Shown: positions 1 through 8,480, numbered from the stretch's first letter. The stretch is DNA of 45,068 nt from SHLQ01 sp964562985 (GCA_964562985.1 CAZLWE010000023.1:1-45068); one strand, 5' to 3'. The notes: generated by a model not told the origin, from the sequence alone. Numbers and translations are program-made.

Positions 1-1
1 C

Positions 2-74
2 GCCGCCTTAGCTCAGTTGGTAGAGCAACGCTCTTGTAAAGCGTAGGTCATCGGTTCGACTCCGATAGGCGGCT
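2..74 (+). tRNA. tRNA-Thr (anticodon TGT)
   Basis: Full cloverleaf read by eye. The acceptor stem GCCGCCT pairs with AGGCGGC, the D stem is GCTC/GAGC, the anticodon stem ACGCT pairs with AGCGT around the loop CTTGTAA, and the T arm holds the GGTTCGACTCC core. Anticodon TGT at 35-37 reads ACA (threonine). The discriminator base is T74 and CCA is not encoded. Confidence 0.96.
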
Positions 75-85
75 CGAATTCTCCG

Positions 86-107
86 CTTCCCTGTTTCGAT
101 CAGGAAG
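86..107. terminator. hairpin between convergent tRNA-Thr and rsiG-like gene
   Basis: CTTCC plus TG (86-93, one bulged C) pairs with CAGGAAG (101-107) around a 7-nt loop. It sits 12 nt after the tRNA and covers the stop codon of the opposing gene, so it could end transcription from either side. There is no T-tract, so this is only a candidate. Confidence 0.35.
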
Positions 108-648
108 AGAGCAAACCATCCACGGTTGCTTCGCCTGACGAGTAGCGCCGAACCACCTCGGCTTGCACCGCATCGATCACGCTGTGCAGCGTGCGCCGAT
201 TGGTCGACACCTCGTCCTCAAGGCCCCTCATCGCGGTCATTGCTTCACCTAGGGCCGCGTCATCGAGGCCGGTGACCTTGCCCAGTTGTTCGGCATCGAT
301 TACCTCATCGAGGCGGGCTTCGAGTTGGTTGATCACCAAAGCGTCTGGCTCCAGCGAGCTTGGTGGGCGCACGGACCCAGGTCCACCGGTTGTGCGAGAG
401 CCTTCGGCCAAGATGTCGGGAAGACGACCGATCAATTCGCTCGTGTCGCCGGCATCGCCGCCTTCACGACGACGTTGTAGCTCGCCACCAACGATGTCGA
501 AGCGGCCCTGAATCATGCGTCGCACATACGACAGGCTGTTCTCCAGCTCCTGACAACGGGTTCGCATAGCGCGCAGCTCGTCGAGCGGGCGGGCATCCAA
601 CTCGGATGCAAAAGCAGGGTCGGTGACCACACTGATTTCGGGCGTCAT
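100..648 (-). CDS. RsiG-like c-di-GMP-binding anti-sigma factor homologue (AmfC-like)
   Basis: 182 residues from the ATG at 648, chosen because AACGAGGATCTTC gives it a ribosome-binding site; an upstream in-frame start at 720 lacks one. No signal peptide or membrane segment. Residues 36-51 match exactly the c-di-GMP signature E(X)3S(X)2R(X)3Q(X)3D (E36, S40, R43, Q47, D51). Residues 144-159 give a second copy with one change (E144, S148, R151, H155 for Q, D159). The two helices are joined by a Gly/Pro/Ser-rich linker (about 62-100) and a further helical stretch. In Streptomyces venezuelae RsiG, two such helices bind a c-di-GMP dimer and hold sigma WhiG. The family match is confident; that this protein binds c-di-GMP and a WhiG/FliA-type sigma is inferred. 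No sigma gene is in the window. It lies 95 bp downstream of moaD on the same strand. Confidence 0.85.
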   Translation of the reverse strand: MTPEISVVTDPAFASELDARPLDELRAMRTRCQELENSLSYVRRMIQGRFDIVGGELQRRREGGDAGDTSELIGRLPDILAEGSRTTGGPGSVRPPSSLEPDALVINQLEARLDEVIDAEQLGKVTGLDDAALGEAMTAMRGLEDEVSTNRRTLHSVIDAVQAEVVRRYSSGEATVDGLLSS

Positions 649-743
649 GAAGATCCTCGTTTGCGTTGCCTTCAAGAAACCTAGTCGGCGCAGAGGATGC
701 CGTTTGTGAGTCCTAGGCAAGCGAACCCGCGCCGTCGCTTGGA

Positions 744-980
744 TCAGCCGCCCGAAACCGGAGGTAGCAGCGCAACCTCATCGCCGTCGCCGACCGGCGT
801 TTCGCTATCAGCGCCCTTGCCATTCACCCAAATTCGACACAGCGGAACCAGCGATTCGAACTCCGAGCCGTACTCGTTAGCCGCCGCATCAAGGACTTCT
901 GAAACGGTCGAGCCCTCGAAGCTGGCCTTTCCGGTACCGGCGGCGACTCGAACGGTGGCGAAGAGGCGAAGGGTTGCCAT
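744..980 (-). CDS. moaD: MoaD/ThiS-family sulfur carrier (molybdopterin synthase small subunit)
   Basis: 78 residues, the usual MoaD length, with a ubiquitin-like pattern (starting ATLRLFATVR) and the C-terminal Gly77-Gly78 that is adenylated and thiocarboxylated. In molybdenum cofactor synthesis MoaD brings sulfur to the MoaE subunit to convert cPMP into molybdopterin. No moaE, moeB or other Moco gene is in the window, so another role for this sulfur-carrier fold (for example in a different thiolation route) is not excluded. A TACACT box ends 6 nt before the ATG, suggesting a leaderless transcript. The gene diverges from the phosphatase gene with only 23 bp between the start codons. Confidence 0.85.
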   Translation of the reverse strand: MATLRLFATVRVAAGTGKASFEGSTVSEVLDAAANEYGSEFESLVPLCRIWVNGKGADSETPVGDGDEVALLPPVSGG

Positions 981-986
981 ATCCGG

Positions 987-996
987 AGTGTAGTTT
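987..996. promoter_or_regulatory. overlapping divergent -10 boxes, moaD and phosphatase gene
   Basis: The ten bases AGTGTAGTTT hold TAGTTT (991-996), 7 nt before the ATG at 1004, and on the other strand TACACT (987-992), 6 nt before the ATG at 980. Both would give mRNAs starting at or next to the start codon. The two hexamers share positions 991-992, so both promoters cannot be melted independently. No clear -35 box was found for either. Confidence 0.55.
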
Positions 997-1003
997 GAGA
1001 TCT

Positions 1004-1609
1004 ATGACACGCATCTTGCTCGTCCGTCACGGTCAATCCGTTTGGAATGCAGAAGGTCGATGGCAAGGCCAGGCCGATATCGAGCTTTCCGACCTAGGAC
1101 GCTCCCAGGCTCGCGCTGCGGCGGGGTCGCTCGGTTCGTTCGACCTGATCGCGGCATCCACCCTTTCGCGGGCCGCCGAAACCGCCCACATCATCTCGAC
1201 CAAATTGGGTATCGGGCCGGTGATCCCAATACCAGCCCTCATCGAGCGGAGCGCCGGGGAGTGGAGCGGACTCAACCGCATAGAGATCGATGAGCAGTAC
1301 CCCGGATATCTGGAGGCGGACAAGCGACCACCGGGTTACGAAGATGACGATGCACTTTGGGCGCGGGTCAAGGTTGGACTCGCTGAGGTCACGGAAATGC
1401 TGGGCCACGATGATGAGGCGCTGGTAATCGCCCACGGCGGAATCATCTACATGTTGGAGGAACGCCAAGGTGGGAGCCGAGGCCGAATCTCGAACCTCGG
1501 AGCGCTCTGGTTGAATGTCGATTCATCGGGTGACATCACGATCGGCGAACGGGTCGACCTGGTCAGCGATGCATCGCTCGCATCCGCCCAGGCCTCGGAC
1601 ATTCTGTAG
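1004..1609 (+). CDS. histidine phosphatase family protein (phosphoglycerate-mutase-like)
   Basis: 201 residues. The N-terminal LLVRHGQ motif gives the phosphorylated His9, followed by a partner Arg8, a substrate-loop region (QGQADIELSDLGRSQA) and the second catalytic histidine in VIAHGG (His144). This is the branch-1 histidine acid phosphatase fold, close to CobC/GpmB-type broad-specificity phosphatases; the substrate cannot be read from sequence. The ATG at 1004 is preferred to the in-frame TTG at 974 because it lies 7 nt after a TAGTTT box and starts right at the fold. The YgjP-type gene follows 15 bp later, so the two and the next gene probably form an operon. Confidence 0.88.
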   Translation: MTRILLVRHGQSVWNAEGRWQGQADIELSDLGRSQARAAAGSLGSFDLIAASTLSRAAETAHIISTKLGIGPVIPIPALIERSAGEWSGLNRIEIDEQYPGYLEADKRPPGYEDDDALWARVKVGLAEVTEMLGHDDEALVIAHGGIIYMLEERQGGSRGRISNLGALWLNVDSSGDITIGERVDLVSDASLASAQASDIL

Positions 1610-1624
1610 ACGAGCACTGACGCC

Positions 1625-2185
1625 ATGAGCCATCCGCTGCCTCGGGAACAGATCACTGGCGTGGATCTTCCAGTCCAGATCATTGAGTCGGCTCGGCGGA
1701 CCAAGACCGTGTCGGCGAAGATCGTCGATGGGGTTTTGGAGGTTCGCACGCCGGTCGGGATGCACCGCGGTGTTCGCGATTCACACATCCGCGACCTAGC
1801 CAAACGGCTGAAGCGCAGGCGGGCGTCGACCGAGTTCGATCTCGAAGCTCGTGCTCGCTACCTCGCAAAGCAGTACAGCTTGCCAAGACCAACCTCGATC
1901 GAGTGGTCCACGCGTCAGAACTCTCGTTGGGGGTCGTGCACTCCGTCCAACGGGTCGGTCCGGATATCGGATCGAATGACGGGGATGCCGAAGTGGGTGG
2001 TCGACTACGTGATCATCCACGAGCTTGCCCATCTCGTTCATTTTCACCATGACGAGGAGTTCCACGAACTCGTCGCCCGCTATCCCAAGGCCGAGCGCGC
2101 CGAGGGGTTCCTCGAGGCCGTCTCGCTCGGTTTCTCTGAGGGAATCGAACGTGCTCAACCACCGAAAGAAGGACCGACAACATGA
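1625..2185 (+). CDS. YgjP-type zinc metallopeptidase-like protein (DUF45)
   Basis: 186 residues. The conserved RWGSC segment (101-105) and the zinc site HELAH (132-136), followed by a His-rich stretch and FHELV (His147), define the COG1451/YgjP family, a gluzincin-like fold related to SprT and WLM proteases. Normally the two HExxH histidines and a downstream residue hold zinc. Substrates of the family are not firmly known. No signal peptide, so probably cytoplasmic. The stop codon overlaps the next start codon (ATGA at 2182), which indicates translational coupling. Confidence 0.87.
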   Translation: MSHPLPREQITGVDLPVQIIESARRTKTVSAKIVDGVLEVRTPVGMHRGVRDSHIRDLAKRLKRRRASTEFDLEARARYLAKQYSLPRPTSIEWSTRQNSRWGSCTPSNGSVRISDRMTGMPKWVVDYVIIHELAHLVHFHHDEEFHELVARYPKAERAEGFLEAVSLGFSEGIERAQPPKEGPTT

Positions 2186-3744
2186 GCCGAACCGTCGCTG
2201 CACCGCATGGGATGGTGTGCTCGATCGATCATCTCGCATCCAATGCCGGAGTATCGGTGCTGCAGTTGGGCGGTACGGCCGTCGACGCGGCGATCGCCAC
2301 CAGCGCGGTGCTGGCGGTGACGGCACAGCACGCGTGTGGGATGGGCGGTGACTTGTTCGCGCTGGTGCACACGACGGGTGGACCACCGGCAGCGCTCAAC
2401 GCTTCGGGCCGATCGGGGTCGGGGGCCAATCCCGTTGCACTACGAGCGAAGGGCCATGAGTCGATGCCCCATCGCGGGAACATCGCAGCCGTGCCCGTGC
2501 CCGGTTGCGTCGACGGCTGGCTCAGCCTGCACGAACGGTTTGGCCATCTTGAACTTCGCGATGTCCTGGGCCCAGCGATCTTGTACGCCGAGAATGGTTT
2601 TCCAGCGATGGCGAGCCTTGCCGAGGAAGCATCGGCCATTACACACCCCCATGCGCACAACGACTTCGACGGCGTGCAAGCGGGCGACATCGTTCGTCGG
2701 CCCGGCATTGCGCGAACACTGCGATTACTCATCGAGGGCGGCCGAGAGGCCTTCTACCAGGGTGAGTTTGGCCAGTCCTTGATCAAGGTCGGTCAGGGCG
2801 AATTCACCGAAGATGACCTCGCGAATGATCAAGCCGAGTGGGTCGCACCCCTCGGCATCGAGGTCTGGGACCACGAACTGTGGACGATCCCGCCGAACTC
2901 CCAGGGCTACTTGGCGCTAGCGGGCACCGGCATCGTCGAGGGCCTCGAGCTCCCCGATGACACGCGAGACCCGCTTTGGGCACACCTCATGGTCGAGGCG
3001 GCCCGAGCGGCCGCCCATGACCGGATACGCGAACTGCATGAGGGCGCCAACGGCGCTGAACTGATCGCGCGGGCTCGCCTCGACGAACGGCGTGCGGCGA
3101 TCTCTCCAAACGGGGTCGCCGACTGGTCGAATTCGTTCGGCGAGGGCGGAACGATTCATCTCACCGTCGCCGATGCCAGCGGCATGGCGGTGTCACTCAT
3201 CCAGTCGGTTGCTCGGGGTTTCGGCAGTTACTTGATCGCGGGTTCGACCGGCATCTTCTTGCACAATCGCGGCATTGGGTTCTCGCTCAATCCGGGGCAT
3301 CCGGCTGAATACGGGCCGGGCCGACGCCCACCGCACACGTTGTCGCCGGCTCTGATCACGCGGGCTGATGGTTCGTTGCGGGCGGTGCTCGGAACGATGG
3401 GTGGCGATGCGCAGCCCCACGTGATCCAACAGATGGCCACCCGGTTGCTGCGCCATGGCCAGACGCCAGGCGACGTGATCGAGTCGGGACGGTTCGTCCT
3501 TGGACCGGCAGATCCGTCATCGATGTTCGGCGTGTGGCATGGCCGTGGCGACGTCGTGGTCAAGATCGAACCGTGGATGGAACCCGCGTGGCGTAAAGGA
3601 CTGGAGGAACGCGGCCACCGTGTCGAAGTCGACACCGTGTCGGACCACTTCGGACACGCCCACTGCATCGAAGTCCGCGACGACGGGCTGCTGATGGGCC
3701 AGGCCGATCCGCGGGCCGAAGCTTCGGCTGCTGCCGGGTATTAG
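2182..3744 (+). CDS. gamma-glutamyltranspeptidase family Ntn-hydrolase
   Basis: 520 residues, in the normal size range for GGT precursors. The N-terminal region has the GGTAVDAAIAT and CGMGGD blocks. The autoprocessing and catalytic nucleophile is Thr324 in EGGTIHLTV, which begins the small subunit, followed by a GFGS block and GTMGGDAQPHVIQQ. The precursor would cleave itself before Thr324. The protein lacks an export signal, unlike secreted GGTs, so it probably acts in the cytosol, either on gamma-glutamyl compounds or as an acylase-like relative. Its last 4 bases overlap the 3' end of hrpA on the other strand. Confidence 0.9.
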   Translation: MSRTVAAPHGMVCSIDHLASNAGVSVLQLGGTAVDAAIATSAVLAVTAQHACGMGGDLFALVHTTGGPPAALNASGRSGSGANPVALRAKGHESMPHRGNIAAVPVPGCVDGWLSLHERFGHLELRDVLGPAILYAENGFPAMASLAEEASAITHPHAHNDFDGVQAGDIVRRPGIARTLRLLIEGGREAFYQGEFGQSLIKVGQGEFTEDDLANDQAEWVAPLGIEVWDHELWTIPPNSQGYLALAGTGIVEGLELPDDTRDPLWAHLMVEAARAAAHDRIRELHEGANGAELIARARLDERRAAISPNGVADWSNSFGEGGTIHLTVADASGMAVSLIQSVARGFGSYLIAGSTGIFLHNRGIGFSLNPGHPAEYGPGRRPPHTLSPALITRADGSLRAVLGTMGGDAQPHVIQQMATRLLRHGQTPGDVIESGRFVLGPADPSSMFGVWHGRGDVVVKIEPWMEPAWRKGLEERGHRVEVDTVSDHFGHAHCIEVRDDGLLMGQADPRAEASAAAGY

Positions 3745-6700
3745 ATCTGGCGCAACGCGGCTCGGATCTTCTTCTCGCTGACCTTGCCGGCTCCACTCGA
3801 TCGCTTGGCGGCGATCTGTTGAGCGAAGGTGACGAGGCGGAAGTCTTCGAGCTGCCAGTTGAGATCTTCGATCGCTGCGGAGTGACGACCCGCGGTGAGC
3901 GCATCGAAGTCGGCCTCCAGGGCTTGGACCTTCAGCATGAGTTGGCGGTCTTGGGTTATACGGTCGGGCAGCTTTTGGAGCCGGGACTCGATGCCTTCGA
4001 GGTATCGGGCCACGTCGATCCAGCGGTGTGCGCCGACACCGGTGAAGTGGCCGTCGTAGACCAGTCGTTGCATCTGGTCGAACATGTCTTGGCGTGCCGG
4101 GGCGACGGCGGCTGGGGCCTGTCCCTCGAGCGCTTTTCGTAGCCGTGCGGAGCGGGTGAGGATCTCTGCGGCAACCGGGCCCAATCGGTCGACGGTGTCT
4201 GGCACACGTTCACGCACTTGTGTTTGGAGCGCCTCCCAGTCGGCTTCGTTCCACACCGGGCCGCCCGCTTCGTCGAGGACCAGGTTGAAGATGGCGTCAG
4301 CCACGTCGAGCACCCACCCCACCTTGGAACCGTGAGGAGCGACCGCCAGAGCGAGGTTCGCTTCCTGGTCGAGGTGGCCGTCGATTCGGCGGGCGATGCC
4401 ACCGATGGTGAGGCGCAGCAGGCGGCGTGTGCCGAGCCACATGGCCTCGTATTGAGCATCGGCGTCGGCCAGCAGCCGGAGCGCCACAGTCTCGCCCTCG
4501 TCCACGATCGCAGGAAACGCCGCTACTTCTTGGCCAGCGGCAGTGACCGTTGTCGACCTGGGGATCGTTCGGAATGTCCACGACTTTGCGCCGGTGGCGA
4601 CAAGATCGTGTTCGGCTCCGGCCACGACTTCGCGGACTTCTTCCGCGAGTTGGGATCGAAGGGCGTCGAGGTCTCGTCCTTGGGCGATGAGGTTGCCGTC
4701 TTCGCCGACAACTCGAAAGACGGGCCGAAGGTGATTGGGCAGCCTCGTCATATCGAGGGCGTCTGGCGGGACGGGGACGTCTTTGTGTGCCCGTAACGCC
4801 GACCGCACTGCGTCGGGCAACGGCCCCTCGACCGTTTCGAGGTCTCCAAGGATCGCGGTAACGGTGTCGGGGATCGGGACGAAGGGCTTGCGAATGGCTT
4901 TGGGCATCGACCGGATCAGTGCGGTGACGAGCTCTTCGCGTAGGCCAGGAACGTTCCATTCGAAGGCGCTTGCATCAACATGGTCAATGAGCGCCACCGG
5001 TACGTTCACGGTGACACCGTCGTTCGCCGATGATGCGTCGAACTCGTAATCCATAGCGAACTCGACGTCGCCTGCCGTCCATCGCTCGGGGAAGGCTTCG
5101 TCGACGCTGTCATCGGTTTCGGCTTGGAAGATCTCGTCGAGTTTGAGATCGAGCAGGCGCGGATTTTTCTTGCGCTCCAGGTTCCACCACGTATCGAAGT
5201 CGGCGCCGGAGGTGACCTTCGATCCGAGCCGCTCGTCGTAGAAGTTGTAGAGCACGTCGTACTCGACGAAGAGGTCGCGGCGCTGGCGGGCTCCGAGGCG
5301 GCGGACCTCGTCGAGAACACCTTCGTTCTGGGAGAAGAAGGAGTGGTGGGTATCCCACTCCCCCCCGATCAACGCATGATGAATGAACAGTTGGCGGGCC
5401 TCGTCACGATCGACACGCCGGTAGTGGACGCTGCGACCACCAACCAGTGGAACGCCATAGAGCGAGACCCGTTCGACGGTCATCGCCGAGCCCTTCTCGC
5501 GGTTCCAGGTCGGCTCCTCGTAGGTGCGCTTGACCATGTGCTCGCCTGCACGCTCGGCCCACTCGGGCTGGATACGTGCAGCGCTGTGCGCCCAAAGCCG
5601 ATTCGTTTCGACCAGTTCGCCAACCATGACCCAATTGGGTGGCAACTTGCCTAGGACGGAGCCCCTACTGATCATGAACCGTGCGTTGCGGCCGGCGGTG
5701 AACTCGTTCGAGTTCTGGTCCTTGAGTCCGATCTGTGAGAGCAGTCCGGTCAGGAGGGCCTGGTGAATGACGTCGTGCTGCGCCGGTTCGACGTTCATGT
5801 GCCAGCGCATCGAGTCGACGGTGCGCTCGACCTGACGGACGATGTCTTGCCACTCGCGGATGCGATTGAAGTTGAGATACTCCCGTCGGCACATCTTGCG
5901 GAATTGATTGTTCGAGCGGGCCTTGCGTTCAGTTTCGAGGAACTCCCAGAGACGGAGCCAGCTCAAGAAGTCCGACCCCGGTTCGGTGAAGCGGGCGTGG
6001 AACTGACCGGCTTCCTCTCGCTTTTCTTGGGGGCGTTCCCGTGGGTCTTGAACCGTTAGCGCTGCGGTGATGATGATGACCTCGCGCAGGCATCCGGTTT
6101 CGGCTCCTTCGATCACCATTCGGCCGAAGCGGGGGTCGATCGGAAGGCGGGCGAGGTCGCGGCCGATGTCGGTTAGCCAGCGCTTGGTCTCGGCGTGATC
6201 GGCGTCGACCGCGTCGAGCTCCTCGAGCAGGGCCACACCGTCGCGAATGTTCCGCAGCTCGGGAGCCTCAACGAAGGGGAACCGCTCCATGTCGCCCAAT
6301 CCAAGCGACGCCATCTGCAAGATGACCGAGGCCAGGTTGGTGCGCGTGATCTCGGGTTCGGTGAACTCGGGACGAGCGTCGAAGTTCTCTTCTGAGTAGA
6401 GCCTGATGGCGATGCCGTCGGCGACGCGGCCACAACGACCGCTCCGCTGGTTTGCCGATGCCTGCGACACCTCCTCGATCGGAAGCCGCTGCACCTTGGT
6501 GCGATGGCTGTAGCGACCGACTCGGGCGAACCCCGGGTCGACCACGTAGCGAATGCCAGGGACGGTGAGCGATGTTTCCGCAACGTTGGTGGCGATAACG
6601 ATGCGGCGTCGAACGCCGGAGCGCTTGCGCTCGAACACTCGGTGTTGCTCAGCAGCGCTCAGTCGCCCGAAAAGCGGAAGGATCTCGACGTCGCGCAGCT

Positions 6701-7481
6701 TGGCGTCGGCGAGTGCGTCGGCGGCTTCGCGGATGTCGCGCTCTCCCGATGAGAACACCAAGATGTCGCCGGGCGCCTCGTCCTCGAGTTCGAAGACCGC
6801 CTCGACGATCGCCTCGGGGGTGCTGAGCGGTTCGCCGCTCGCCTCGTCTTCTGGCGGCCGGTATCGGACCTCGACGGGGTAGGTACGTCCAGATACCTCG
6901 ATCACGGGGGCCGGGTTGCCATCGGCGTCAGCGAAGTGCGCAGCGAAGCGTTCCGTGTCGATCGTGGCCGACGTGACGATCACCTTGAGGCCGGGTCGAC
7001 GGCAGAGGAGCTGCTTGAGGTAGCCGAGGAGGAAGTCAATGTTGAGGCTTCGCTCATGGGCCTCATCGATGATGATCACCGAGTACTTCGACAGCTTGCG
7101 GTCGTGTTGCATCTCGGCGAGCAAGATGCCGTCTGTCATGGTCTTTACCGCGGTCCGCTTCGACACCTTGTCGGTAAAGCGAACCTTGTAACCGACGAGC
7201 CCTCCGAGTTCATCACCGAGCTCGCTCGATACCCGTTCGGCGATGCTTCGGGCGGCAATGCGACGAGGTTGGGTATGGCCGATCCAACCGCGCTCGTGAA
7301 GCCCGAGTTCCAAACACATCTTTGGAAGCTGGGTGCTCTTGCCAGAACCGGTCTCCCCGGCGATCACTACGACTTGGTTGTCTCGGATCGCGTCGAGAAT
7401 CTCGACGCGCCGTTCGCTGATCGGCAGGTCCGATGGGTAGGTCACCACCATCGACGGTGATGTGGTGCCGTCGCTAGCCAT
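3741..7481 (-). CDS. hrpA: ATP-dependent DEAH-box RNA helicase HrpA
   Basis: 1246 residues, close to the roughly 1300 of E. coli HrpA. Walker A is GETGSGKST (42-50), the DEAH box is at 139-142, SAT at 171-173, and the arginine-finger motif appears as QRSGRCGRVADG. The long C-terminal part matches the HrpA-specific domain. HrpA works on stalled ribosomes and structured mRNA. The gene follows the ICMT-like gene by 14 bp on the same strand and probably shares its transcript. It ends 4 bp inside the oppositely oriented GGT-like gene. Confidence 0.96.
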   Translation of the reverse strand: MASDGTTSPSMVVTYPSDLPISERRVEILDAIRDNQVVVIAGETGSGKSTQLPKMCLELGLHERGWIGHTQPRRIAARSIAERVSSELGDELGGLVGYKVRFTDKVSKRTAVKTMTDGILLAEMQHDRKLSKYSVIIIDEAHERSLNIDFLLGYLKQLLCRRPGLKVIVTSATIDTERFAAHFADADGNPAPVIEVSGRTYPVEVRYRPPEDEASGEPLSTPEAIVEAVFELEDEAPGDILVFSSGERDIREAADALADAKLRDVEILPLFGRLSAAEQHRVFERKRSGVRRRIVIATNVAETSLTVPGIRYVVDPGFARVGRYSHRTKVQRLPIEEVSQASANQRSGRCGRVADGIAIRLYSEENFDARPEFTEPEITRTNLASVILQMASLGLGDMERFPFVEAPELRNIRDGVALLEELDAVDADHAETKRWLTDIGRDLARLPIDPRFGRMVIEGAETGCLREVIIITAALTVQDPRERPQEKREEAGQFHARFTEPGSDFLSWLRLWEFLETERKARSNNQFRKMCRREYLNFNRIREWQDIVRQVERTVDSMRWHMNVEPAQHDVIHQALLTGLLSQIGLKDQNSNEFTAGRNARFMISRGSVLGKLPPNWVMVGELVETNRLWAHSAARIQPEWAERAGEHMVKRTYEEPTWNREKGSAMTVERVSLYGVPLVGGRSVHYRRVDRDEARQLFIHHALIGGEWDTHHSFFSQNEGVLDEVRRLGARQRRDLFVEYDVLYNFYDERLGSKVTSGADFDTWWNLERKKNPRLLDLKLDEIFQAETDDSVDEAFPERWTAGDVEFAMDYEFDASSANDGVTVNVPVALIDHVDASAFEWNVPGLREELVTALIRSMPKAIRKPFVPIPDTVTAILGDLETVEGPLPDAVRSALRAHKDVPVPPDALDMTRLPNHLRPVFRVVGEDGNLIAQGRDLDALRSQLAEEVREVVAGAEHDLVATGAKSWTFRTIPRSTTVTAAGQEVAAFPAIVDEGETVALRLLADADAQYEAMWLGTRRLLRLTIGGIARRIDGHLDQEANLALAVAPHGSKVGWVLDVADAIFNLVLDEAGGPVWNEADWEALQTQVRERVPDTVDRLGPVAAEILTRSARLRKALEGQAPAAVAPARQDMFDQMQRLVYDGHFTGVGAHRWIDVARYLEGIESRLQKLPDRITQDRQLMLKVQALEADFDALTAGRHSAAIEDLNWQLEDFRLVTFAQQIAAKRSSGAGKVSEKKIRAALRQI

Positions 7482-7495
7482 CGAGTTTCGAGAAC

Positions 7496-7957
7496 TTAGA
7501 TCCAGCGGCGAGTTCGCGCGGTGAAGGCCTCAAACTCATCACCGAACTTCTCGGCGAGCGCTCGTTCCTCGGGCACGATCTGCATCCGAGTTACGAGTGC
7601 CCCAAAGACGAGGGCTCCCAAGATGGCACCCGCAATGGTGCCACGCCACAAACCCCACCCCAGCAAGAGGAGCATTAACCCGACATACATCGGGTTGCGA
7701 GTGAACTTGTAAATGCCATCGGTGATCAGTGTCGACGCTTCCGAGACGTTGTGGGGATCGAACGTTGTTTGGGCTTGCCGAAAGCCCGAAAAGGCCATCA
7801 ACGCGACCCCGACACCAGCGAACAAAAAGAGGACGCCCACGACTCGGCCCCAACCGAGGGCCAGCGAGTCCCCGAAGGAGACATCGACCAACAAGACGAC
7901 CAACGCACCCCACGCCCACCAGATCACCGGCGGAACCTTCGTCTCAAATCGGCTCAC
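7496..7957 (-). CDS. isoprenylcysteine carboxyl methyltransferase (ICMT/PEMT) family membrane protein
   Basis: 153 residues with four hydrophobic segments (about 10-30, 37-57, 98-110 and 112-128). The family hallmark RNPMY follows the third topological break and leads into the SAM-binding C-terminal part ending in EERALAEKFGDEF. Bacterial members methylate small lipophilic or thiol substrates; the substrate here is unknown. It overlaps the acidic 79-residue gene by 4 bp (ATGA), so the two are translationally coupled, and hrpA follows. Confidence 0.88.
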   Translation of the reverse strand: MSRFETKVPPVIWWAWGALVVLLVDVSFGDSLALGWGRVVGVLFLFAGVGVALMAFSGFRQAQTTFDPHNVSEASTLITDGIYKFTRNPMYVGLMLLLLGWGLWRGTIAGAILGALVFGALVTRMQIVPEERALAEKFGDEFEAFTARTRRWI

Positions 7958-8193
7958 TCGGCATCATCTCCCGAAACCGACGCGTTCTCTAGCGTGGCAA
8001 TCGAGGCCTCTGCCGCATCGAGGTCCCCTCGCTGAACCTGATCCATCGCGTCCTGCAAACCGGTCAGTTCACCCTCGAGCTCATCGACGGTTTTGTCCGT
8101 GCCTGGCACCTCGTCCAAGCCCTCGGTGGACTCAGGGGCGCTCGGAGTCTCCTCGTCGGCGCTGATCTCATCGAGTGCGTCGTTTAGGTGCAT
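7954..8193 (-). CDS. small acidic protein of unknown function
   Basis: 79 residues from the ATG at 8193 (a TTG at 8196 is an alternative). The ATG is favoured because a TAGGCT box ends 6 nt before it. The sequence is strongly acidic; residues about 36-70 (ELEGELTGLQDAMDQVQRGD) look like one amphipathic helix that could pair as a coiled coil. No cysteines, no zinc finger, no membrane segment. I do not recognise a family. The helix vaguely recalls DksA/TraR coiled coils, but the C4 zinc site is absent. Coupled by overlap to the ICMT-type gene. Confidence 0.7.
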   Translation of the reverse strand: MHLNDALDEISADEETPSAPESTEGLDEVPGTDKTVDELEGELTGLQDAMDQVQRGDLDAAEASIATLENASVSGDDAE

Positions 8194-8199
8194 CAACGC

Positions 8200-8205
8200 A
8201 GCCTA
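8200..8205 (-). promoter_or_regulatory. -10 box TAGGCT for the small acidic gene
   Basis: TAGGCT on the minus strand followed by 6 nt and the ATG at 8193, predicting a leaderless mRNA for the 79-residue gene, the ICMT-type gene and hrpA. The same hexamer and spacing occur before the kinase gene and the PH-domain gene. Confidence 0.5.
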
Positions 8206-8237
8206 ACGAGATGCGTCGGATACGGCTGTATTGAGAG

Positions 8238-8480
8238 TTAGGCGGCCTCGCCGTCACGGCGCCGAAAGCCGCGACGGTCATCGCCCCATTCTCGATGGCG
8301 ATCGAGGCCGCGTTCGGTCAGGTGATGGCGGTAGGTGTATCCAACAACCTCAAGTACGACCCAACCCATGGCCTCAAGATCCTTCAAGGCCTGGCCATCA
8401 AGGCTCGCAACCTCGGGTTGCCACACAGGCTCGCGAACGACTCGCATGAGAACCTCGCGCCGTCGATCAAAACCTTCCAT
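8238..8480 (-). CDS. small basic protein, possible winged-helix fold
   Basis: 80 residues. The middle (DGQALKDLEAMGWVVLEVVG followed by YRHHLTERG) has the spacing of a winged-helix recognition helix and wing, ending in an Arg-rich tail that could contact nucleic acid. No database family was recognised, so this is pattern reading only. Support that the gene is real comes from an upstream promoter with TTAAGT, 17 bp and TAGCTA (8494-8522). It ends 32 bp before the promoter of the small acidic gene. Confidence 0.6.
   Translation of the reverse strand: MEGFDRRREVLMRVVREPVWQPEVASLDGQALKDLEAMGWVVLEVVGYTYRHHLTERGLDRHREWGDDRRGFRRRDGEAA

Noticed and set aside
7954..8193. DksA/TraR-type RNA polymerase regulator
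   Set aside because: The helix is similar in character, but the four-cysteine zinc finger and the tip aspartates cannot be found.
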